DNA of 11,046 nt, from contig JBBQGM010000114.1 of the NCBI GenBank assembly GCA_038322995.1, forward strand, positions 1 to 11,046, given 5' to 3'. Origin of the DNA: QHXQ01 sp038322995. Lineage in GTDB: Bacteria; Acidobacteriota; Blastocatellia; Pyrinomonadales; Pyrinomonadaceae. The stretch's first letter is position 1, and each line of letters opens with the position of its first letter. A program made the position numbers and the translations under genes. Under the pieces are notes generated by a model. That model searched no databases. It was given only the letters and a program-made list of their open reading frames with translations, and was not told the origin of the DNA. Shown here piece by piece: positions 6,567-11,046 of the stretch.

Positions 6567-7643
6567 ATGAGTTCTCAACCTGCGACACAACCAATTGATG
6601 AAGCGAAACTCCACGACTTTCTCGGTAAGGTAGTGGGCGACTTCGGCGCGGCCCTAAGTTCCACGCTGGTGTATATCGGGCAGAAGCTCGGCCTTTATAA
6701 AGCGCTGGCGGCGGCGGGGCCAAGCACGCCGGCCGAGTTGGCCGAACGCACAGGCACAGTCGAGCGTTACATCCGCGAGTGGCTGATCAACCAAGCGACG
6801 GGCGGCTATGTCGCATATGATGCGACGAGTGGCCGTTACCACCTGCCGGCTGAACAGGCCGTGGCCTTAACCGACGAGACCAGTCCGTTCTTCGTCGGCG
6901 GCGGCTTCTACGTCGTCAAGGCGATGGTGAACGCGCAACCGCGCATCAGCGAGGCATTCCAACATGGCGGCGGCATCGTCTGGGGCGATAACGATCCCGA
7001 TCTCTTCGTCGGCGTCGAGCGCTTCTTCCGCCCCGGTTATGCCATGCATCTCGTCAATTCATGGATTCCGGCGCTCACCGGGGCGGACGAGAAGTTAAAG
7101 GCGGGCGCAAAGGTCGCCGACATCGGCTGCGGGCACGGCGCGTCCACGATCCTCATGGCTCAGGCCTATCCGCAGTCGCGCTTCTATGGCTACGATAACC
7201 ACACCGCGTCAATCGCGACGGCGCGGCAGCGCGCGGAAGCGGCCGGCGTCGGCGACCGGGTGCAGTTTGCTGTCTCGGATGCCAACAGCGTCCCCGCCGA
7301 AGGTTATGATCTGATCGCTTTCTTCGACTGCCTGCATGACATGGGCGATCCGGTCGGCGCAATGAAACGCGCGCATGAGACGCTGGCCAAGGACGGCACT
7401 GTCATGCTCGTCGAGCCAATGGCCGGCACATGCGTGGAAGAAAATATCAATATCATCGGGCGCGTCTTCTCGGCCGCTTCAACGCTGTGTTGTACCGCCA
7501 ACTCGCTCGCGCTTGGCGGCCCTGCGCTTGGCGCGGTCGCCACCGACGATGTGCTGCGCGATGTGGCCGCACAAGGCGGCTTCACACAGTTTCGCCGCGC
7601 CACCGAGACGCCGTTCAACCGCATCTTTGAAGCGCGGCGATAA
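6567..7643 (+). CDS. SAM-dependent methyltransferase with N-terminal winged helix (Rv2258c-like)
   Basis: The 358-residue protein would transfer a methyl group from S-adenosylmethionine to an unidentified acceptor. Residues 25-105 look like the winged-helix domain of O-methyltransferase-type enzymes: LVYIGQKLGLYKALAAAGPS then TPAELAERTG, YIREWLINQATGGYVAYDA. The Rossmann domain begins with motif I VADIGCGHGAS (183-193), continues with the acidic residue after strand 2 (YGYDNH, D210), and has DLIAFFDCLHDMGDP (248-262), the 'FDCLHDMGDP' pattern typical of the Rv2258c-like group. The C-terminal part (LVEPMAGTCVEENIN, LCCTANSLALGGPALG) fits the same group. Its promoter, ribosome site and terminators on both sides suggest a one-gene transcript. 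The neighbouring moeA does not imply a role in cofactor synthesis. Methylated substrate unknown; small-molecule methylation is more likely than nucleic acid. Confidence 0.88.
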   Translation: MSSQPATQPIDEAKLHDFLGKVVGDFGAALSSTLVYIGQKLGLYKALAAAGPSTPAELAERTGTVERYIREWLINQATGGYVAYDATSGRYHLPAEQAVALTDETSPFFVGGGFYVVKAMVNAQPRISEAFQHGGGIVWGDNDPDLFVGVERFFRPGYAMHLVNSWIPALTGADEKLKAGAKVADIGCGHGASTILMAQAYPQSRFYGYDNHTASIATARQRAEAAGVGDRVQFAVSDANSVPAEGYDLIAFFDCLHDMGDPVGAMKRAHETLAKDGTVMLVEPMAGTCVEENINIIGRVFSAASTLCCTANSLALGGPALGAVATDDVLRDVAAQGGFTQFRRATETPFNRIFEARR

Positions 7644-7687
7644 ACCTGCCCGTGCAATCTTAGGCAGCCATGCCGCCACGAAAACGA

Positions 7688-7724
7688 AAGGCGCTACCGT
7701 GATCCGGTAGCGCCTTCTGTTGTT
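7688..7724. terminator. Strong bidirectional terminator between convergent genes
   Basis: AAGGCGCTACCG (7688-7699), loop TGATC, CGGTAGCGCCTT (7705-7716) form a perfect 12-pair stem. T-rich sequence follows on the plus strand (CTGTTGTT) and A-rich sequence precedes it (CGAAAACGAAAG), so it can act for both the methyltransferase (plus) and the fasciclin gene (minus), whose stop codons face each other. Confidence 0.85.
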
Positions 7725-7743
7725 CCCCGCGTTGAACGGCGGC

Positions 7744-8358
7744 TTACATTTTCTTCTTCTTCATCATGTCATCGGACATCATCATGCCTTCGCCCGGCAT
7801 CAGGACGGCGTCAACCACATGGATCACACCGTTGGACTGATAGACATCGCCGGTCGTAACGCGCGCCCGGCCGCCTTTTTCGTCGGTCAGGATCAGGTCG
7901 CTGCCTTCCATCGTGGCCGTCAGGAAGTGGCCCTTATCAACCGTGGGCAGTTTGGCTGAACCATGACCGCGCTTGATCAGGCTGGCGATCTTCTTGGAGT
8001 CGTACCTGCCCGCCACGACGTGATACGTCAGCACGCTCGTGAGCAGTCCTTTGTTCTCCGGCTGCATGAGCGAGTTGAGCGCGTCGGCCGGCACTTTGGC
8101 AAACGCATCGTCGGTCGGCGCGAAGACTGTGAACGGCCCCTTGCTTTTGAGTGTATCGGCGAGACCGGCCGCCACGACGGCCTTGACTAATGTCGTGTGG
8201 ATCGGCGAGTTCACCGCGTTGTCCACGATGGTCTTGCTGCGCAACATCGCTGCGCCGCCGACCGTGGGATTCATATGGTTCATCTGCGCCGAAGCTGTCC
8301 CGACCGTAATAGTCGCGGACGCGCCCACGAGCAGTAGTAATGCGAAAAGTCTTTTCAC
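7744..8358 (-). CDS. Secreted fasciclin (FAS1) domain protein
   Basis: This 204-residue protein is exported and probably acts in adhesion or in the envelope. The N-terminus MKRLFALLLLVGASATITVG with TASA-Q near residue 24 is a Sec signal peptide. A single FAS1 domain covers about 42-188, with the conserved blocks GPFTVFAPTDDAFAKVP (74-90), LTYHVVAGRY (110-119) and SNGVIHVVDAVLMP (175-188). The domain is followed by a short tail rich in Met, Lys and Asp (EGMMMSDDMMKKKKM). I chose the GTG at 8356-8358, where AAGGA lies about nine bases upstream, rather than the TTG at 8374-8376, because the former starts exactly at the signal peptide. The stop faces the methyltransferase gene across a shared terminator. 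No confident promoter was found upstream. Confidence 0.93.
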   Translation of the reverse strand: MKRLFALLLLVGASATITVGTASAQMNHMNPTVGGAAMLRSKTIVDNAVNSPIHTTLVKAVVAAGLADTLKSKGPFTVFAPTDDAFAKVPADALNSLMQPENKGLLTSVLTYHVVAGRYDSKKIASLIKRGHGSAKLPTVDKGHFLTATMEGSDLILTDEKGGRARVTTGDVYQSNGVIHVVDAVLMPGEGMMMSDDMMKKKKM

Positions 8359-8596
8359 CCTTGTCTGTCCTTTCAAGCTTGCTAGGTCTGATTAAGATCA
8401 TGCCAACCGCAACTGCGCGACGCTTGCGCTCAAGCTCCACGGCCGGTTGTTTGTTTCACCTGCTTTACGGCGGCGAGCGCACTTATAGTTTGGCAAGCGC
8501 GGAGCAAAGTGTGTGCGTGCCCTTGCTTAACGTTCACGTTTTGATGTTTAGTTTGTCTGCACTAACACTGCGGCTTCAAAGATGGGTATTGCGGGC
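8359..8596. other. Divergent intergenic region fasciclin-moaC
   Basis: About 240 bases contain no recognised gene. There is a small inverted repeat GCTTG-CGCT-CAAGC (8422-8435). The promoters of both flanking genes should be here, but I see no pair of -35 and -10 boxes good enough to name. Confidence 0.5.
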
Positions 8597-9079
8597 ATGA
8601 AAAACTTATCGCATGTAGATGCGCAGGGGCGAGTGGCGATGGTGGACACAAGCGCGAAACCGCAGACAGCGCGGCACGCGCTGGCCTCGGCGCGCGTGCT
8701 GATGGCGGCGGAGACGGTCGCGGCGGTGCGCGCGAACCAAACACCGAAGGGCGACCCGTTGGAGACGGCGCGGCTCGCCGGCATCATGGCCGCCAAACGC
8801 ACGGCCGAGCTGATCCCGCTCTGCCATCCGCTGCCGCTCACGCACATAGACGTGCGCGCCGAATTGCACGACGACGGCGTGTGGCTTGAAGCTGAGGTTG
8901 CCACCAACGCACAGACCGGCGTCGAGATGGAAGCGTTAACGGCCGTCGCGGTCGCTGCGCTCACCATCTACGACATGTGCAAGGCGCTTGATAAGGCGAT
9001 CACGATCACGGCCGTGCAGCTTGAGCGCAAGACCGGCGGCAAGTCGGGAGACTACGAAAGGATGAAGGATGAAGGATGA
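8597..9079 (+). CDS. moaC: Cyclic pyranopterin monophosphate synthase MoaC
   Basis: MoaC works after MoaA and rearranges 3',8-cyclo-7,8-dihydro-GTP into cyclic pyranopterin monophosphate, the first stable intermediate of molybdenum cofactor. The 160-residue chain keeps the family blocks: MVDTSAKPQTAR (15-26), KGD with K51, AGIMAAKRTAELIPLCHPLP (61-80, H77), TGVEMEALTAV (107-117), IYDMCKA (124-130, D126 and K129) and KTGGKSGDY (145-153). Residues K51, H77, D126 and K129 correspond to the E. coli active site. I prefer the ATG at 8597, which reproduces the family N-terminus (MKNLSHVDAQG); the ATG at 8582 would add five residues, and neither has a good ribosome site. The last residues, MKDEG, are encoded by a GGATGAA tandem repeat, so the extreme C-terminus is probably repeat-derived. 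No moaA, moaE or moaD is in the window. Confidence 0.94.
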   Translation: MKNLSHVDAQGRVAMVDTSAKPQTARHALASARVLMAAETVAAVRANQTPKGDPLETARLAGIMAAKRTAELIPLCHPLPLTHIDVRAELHDDGVWLEAEVATNAQTGVEMEALTAVAVAALTIYDMCKALDKAITITAVQLERKTGGKSGDYERMKDEG

Positions 9080-9109
9080 ATAAGAAAAGACTTTGTATTT
9101 CATCCTTCA
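9060..9109. repeat. GGATGAA heptamer array with inverted copy at the moaC end
   Basis: Three perfect GGATGAA units run from 9060 to 9080 across the moaC stop. TTCATCCTTCA at 9099-9109 is the exact reverse complement of TGAAGGATGAA at 9070-9080, giving an 11-pair stem with an 18-base loop. No T run follows, so it is a poor classical terminator. It looks like a dispersed short repeat or a small palindromic element. Confidence 0.8.
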
Positions 9110-9200
9110 CCCTTTATCTCTCACCCCTGCTTTTCGTGGAACATCGCGCTGGCGGACGGCGTTTATTTGTGCGGTTGTCGCTCCCCAACAGTTTTCCATC

Positions 9201-9229
9201 TTTTGCTTTCGTTCGGTTCAGCGTAGAAT
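9201..9229 (+). promoter_or_regulatory. Candidate promoter of the M50B-like gene
   Basis: TAGAAT at 9224-9229 matches the -10 consensus at five of six positions, with TTTTGC (9201-9206) 17 bases upstream as a poor -35. The leader to the ATG at 9278 would be about 40 bases and contains GGAG nine to ten bases before the start. Confidence 0.35.
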
Positions 9230-9277
9230 GTGGCACAGGTTCGACCGACCTAAGTTTGCACACGCGGAGATGTCAAG

Positions 9278-10057
9278 ATGAGATTTCAGTTAGCCCATGA
9301 TGCGCGCCCGCAGGCGCGTGCGCTGCTCTTTGCCGCCCTGCTCACCATCGCGTTGTGGTTCATCCCTTACGCGGGCGTCGTCACGTATCCGTTCCGCCTC
9401 TTCGTCACCTTCATACACGAAGGCGGGCATGCGTTGGCGTCGCTCTTGACCGGTAACGCGGTGCGCAGTTTGACGGTCGCGCCGAATGCGTCGGGGCTGA
9501 CCGAGACTTACATGTCGAACAGCGGCCTGTTCGTGCAAGCTTTCATTTCGAGCGCGGGCTATCTGGGCGCGATGACGTTCGGCGCATTGCTGCTCTTGCT
9601 CGTGCGGCGCACGGTCGCGGCGCGCCTCGTTCTCGCCGGTTCTGCTTTGTTCATCGGTTTGCTCACGCTCGTCTACGGTTTCATCGTGCCGCTCACGCAT
9701 CTGTCATTCAGCGCCTTCACCGTCGTCACCGGCGCGCTCTTAACCGCCGGGTTGCTCGTGGCGGCGCGTTATCTGAGTCCACGTGCGGCCAACTTTCTGG
9801 TCGGCTTCCTCGCCGTGCAATGCGTGCTGAACGCGCTCTTCGATCTGAAAGACGTGCTGTTCCTCTCGGTCGCCACGGACGCTCAGACCGATGCGCTCAA
9901 CATGGCGCGGGTGACTGGCGTGCCCGCATTCTTTTGGTCGCTTATCTGGATCGGCCTCGCCTTCATGATCCTGTCGGCGGTGCTGCGTGCCTACGCGGTC
10001 AGCCGCAAAGCGCCGAATCAGCCTGACCTACCGTTTGAAGATGCACCGGGACTATAA
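9278..10057 (+). CDS. M50B-like integral membrane metalloprotease
   Basis: The 259-residue protein is very hydrophobic, with about six to seven membrane segments (near 17-34, 38-58, 87-108, 115-138, 145-165, 170-190 and 217-238). The zinc motif HEGGH lies at 47-51 inside LFVTFIHEGGHALASLLTGN, with the GLTET stretch after it, as in the M50B group of site-2-protease relatives. LFDLKD (187-192) with the following DAQTDA is the probable third-ligand region. It is shorter than RseP and lacks a PDZ domain. Such proteases cleave membrane-bound substrates within the lipid bilayer, but the substrate of this group is unknown, and some members may not be proteases. GGAG precedes the ATG. A 9-base gap separates it from the next gene, in the same frame, which suggests a shared transcript. 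Confidence 0.82.
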   Translation: MRFQLAHDARPQARALLFAALLTIALWFIPYAGVVTYPFRLFVTFIHEGGHALASLLTGNAVRSLTVAPNASGLTETYMSNSGLFVQAFISSAGYLGAMTFGALLLLLVRRTVAARLVLAGSALFIGLLTLVYGFIVPLTHLSFSAFTVVTGALLTAGLLVAARYLSPRAANFLVGFLAVQCVLNALFDLKDVLFLSVATDAQTDALNMARVTGVPAFFWSLIWIGLAFMILSAVLRAYAVSRKAPNQPDLPFEDAPGL

Positions 10058-10066
10058 GCCAACATC

Positions 10067-10414
10067 GTGCGCGCACCAGTAGAGAGGTCGGCGGAAACGG
10101 AAGCGATTAAGCTTCCGACATCCGCCGACCTCGATTCGTCTCCGGCTGAAACTCAAACGCCCTGCACGCTCGCCGCGTTGCCGCTCGGCGCGCGGCTCAT
10201 CCTGCGCTGTCGCAAAGACTGGCGCACGGCCGTCGTCGCGGCTATCGCGCTCGACTGCATCACACTCTCTGTCTGCTCACCATCCGGTCACACTTACCGC
10301 GTGCGTCGTCCGCCTGATGCCGCGCTCAGCTTCGACGGCCACTTCCCCATCCTCGGCGCGGGCGACGCACTCTGTTGGCGCGCAGCCCTCGCGCGCTACG
10401 ACGTGCGCTGGTGA
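10067..10414 (+). CDS. Small protein of unknown function, start crossed by a palindrome
   Basis: I do not recognise this 115-residue protein by name. The GTG at 10067 is the first possible start after the M50B-like stop, in the same frame; no ribosome site precedes it. Residues 1-30 look unstructured and residues about 6-22 are encoded by a large palindrome. From about residue 38 the chain looks like a compact beta domain: LPLGARLILRCRKDWRTAVVA, ALDCITLSVCSPSGHTYRVR, then SFDGHFPIL and a C-terminal helix ending RYDVRW. This resembles small conserved proteins that I recall from Acidobacteriota, but I could not confirm it. No signal peptide or membrane segment is visible. The gene follows the membrane protease and may be cotranscribed. 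The true start could be a later TTG at codon 39 or so, which would exclude the palindrome. Confidence 0.6.
   Translation: MRAPVERSAETEAIKLPTSADLDSSPAETQTPCTLAALPLGARLILRCRKDWRTAVVAAIALDCITLSVCSPSGHTYRVRRPPDAALSFDGHFPILGAGDALCWRAALARYDVRW
10084..10132. repeat. Large perfect-stem palindrome at the start of the 10067 gene
   Basis: GAGGTCGGCGGA (10084-10095) pairs with TCCGCCGACCTC (10121-10132), and inside it CGGAAGC (10098-10104) pairs with GCTTCCG (10111-10117) around the loop GATTAA. The stem totals 19 pairs with only an AA/ACA internal bulge. It is not followed by a T run, so a simple terminator is unlikely. It may be an attenuator, a folding RNA leader, or an inserted palindromic repeat. 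Confidence 0.85.
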
Positions 10415-10461
10415 ACATGCCCCGCAACGCGCTCCGCCCGCGCCCGCCGTCGCCCGTTAAT

Positions 10462-11046
10462 CTATTTGAAGTCAAAACTGAGCCGGCCGCTGTAGGCGCG
10501 CGGGCGACCGATGGTCGTGCCGGAGAAGACGCTCTCGAACGTGATCAGATAGAATTTATCAAACACGTTCTCGACGTTGAACTGCCCGCGCACGCCGACG
10601 TGCTCATTTAAGGCGAACTCTTTGCCGACCGAGAAGTTGAAGACCGTGTGCGGGTGAATGAACCCACGCTCGAAGTTCACCTGATCAAGAATCTTATCCG
10701 GGAAATCGGCGGCAAACTCATCGCGCATCACGCCCGGTTCAAGTTCGACGCTATAGCCGCTATCGTGCCGGCCCAAGAGCGCGACGAAAAAGCGGTGCGG
10801 CAAAAGATCGTAGCGCGTCTCAAAGACGGCCGTGTTGCGTTGATCCTCTTCGATCTTGATCTGCTGCCCGGCCCGGCTGAGCGTATCTAACGCTTCGCCG
10901 AGGAACAGCCCGCCGTTGATCGGCGCAAAGCCGTAGATGTGCAGATTCGTGTAGCTCAGGAAACCGGAGAAGCCATGCACGCGCGCGACATCGAGCCGCG
11001 TCTCCACGCCTTTCGAGCGCGAGCGCGCGAGGTTGGCGGGAAAGAT
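10462..11046 (-). CDS. TonB-dependent receptor, C-terminal part (runs off the right edge)
   Basis: The frame is open from the window edge and gives 194 residues of the outer-membrane beta-barrel: FPANLARSRSKGVETRLDVA is the usual strand 'N...S.GVE..L', followed by GFSGFLSYTNLHIYG, then RYDLLPHRFFVALLGRHDSG, DKILDQVNFERGFIHPHTVF, NFSVGKEFALNEHVGVRGQF, and the typical end NVENVFDKFYLITFESVF and GRPRAYSGRLSFDFK. Such receptors import siderophores, cobalamin or glycans using TonB energy; the plug domain and the ligand specificity lie outside the window. The 'FNVENVFDK' and 'GRPR' signatures are common in acidobacterial TonB receptors. The last residue is Lys after the aromatic strand rather than the usual final Phe. 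A GTG at 11005-11007 is only an internal codon. Confidence 0.88.
   Translation of the reverse strand: MFPANLARSRSKGVETRLDVARVHGFSGFLSYTNLHIYGFAPINGGLFLGEALDTLSRAGQQIKIEEDQRNTAVFETRYDLLPHRFFVALLGRHDSGYSVELEPGVMRDEFAADFPDKILDQVNFERGFIHPHTVFNFSVGKEFALNEHVGVRGQFNVENVFDKFYLITFESVFSGTTIGRPRAYSGRLSFDFK

Noticed and set aside
8548..8967. 139-codon minus-strand ORF opposite moaC
   Set aside because: Overlaps the conserved MoaC active-site region on the other strand and has low-complexity Ala/Ser composition.
9093..9281. 62-codon plus-strand ORF before the M50B-like gene
   Set aside because: It has no ribosome site, begins in the heptamer inverted repeat, contains the probable promoter and runs into the next start codon.
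10375..10611. 78-codon plus-strand ORF over the TonB receptor end
   Set aside because: Antisense to clear TonB-receptor barrel strands.
1..11046. CRISPR arrays, tRNA or rRNA genes, integrases
   Set aside because: I saw no regularly spaced repeats, no tRNA-like cloverleaf or CCA end, and no integrase motif; the only mobile element trace is the IS200-like relic.

Overview
The window looks like a chromosomal segment of a GC-rich, diderm bacterium, most likely an Acidobacteriota member (Blastocatellia-like). This is an inference from gene content: an ECF sigma factor of the acidobacterial/planctomycete type placed directly before a Ser/Thr kinase, an AbrB-like small protein ending in a MKRPGD-type tail, a TonB-dependent receptor, and a GmhA heptose-phosphate isomerase that implies lipopolysaccharide. 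No marker in the window fixes the taxon.

Layout. From 1 to 750 (minus strand) lie the N-terminus of a Ser/Thr protein kinase and, just upstream of it, its ECF sigma factor, with a recognisable promoter at 788-815. An AbrB-fold-like small protein (874-1110, plus) is transcribed divergently; a tiny GTG-start ORF may overlap its end. From 2354 down to about 1179 (minus) there is a compact decayed-looking block: an IS200-type tnpA relic with one frameshift and no C-terminus, whose restored frame ends in an ATGA overlap with an intact gmhA, followed by an orphan Tat signal peptide with almost no mature protein. A 2.3-kb otsA-otsB fusion for trehalose synthesis follows (2679-4949, plus).

From 5212 to 9079 two molybdenum-cofactor genes, moeA and moaC (plus), are separated by a winged-helix SAM methyltransferase (plus) and a secreted fasciclin protein (minus); a strong bidirectional terminator sits between the last two. 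MoaC's last codons run into a GGATGAA heptamer array that has an inverted copy just downstream. The right end carries an M50B-like membrane metalloprotease (9278-10057, plus), a small unrecognised protein whose first codons are occupied by a large perfect palindrome (10067-10414, plus), and the C-terminal part of a TonB-dependent receptor entering from the right edge (minus).

How the genes work together: MoeA and MoaC act in the same pathway (molybdopterin synthesis and Mo insertion), OtsA and OtsB are consecutive enzymes fused in one chain, and the sigma factor and kinase form a typical regulatory pair. The rest appears to be a mosaic of single-gene units. I found no clear defence or biosynthetic system; the most unusual items are the transposase relic coupled to gmhA, the orphan Tat signal, the palindrome inside the start of the 10067 gene, and the heptamer repeats at the end of moaC.
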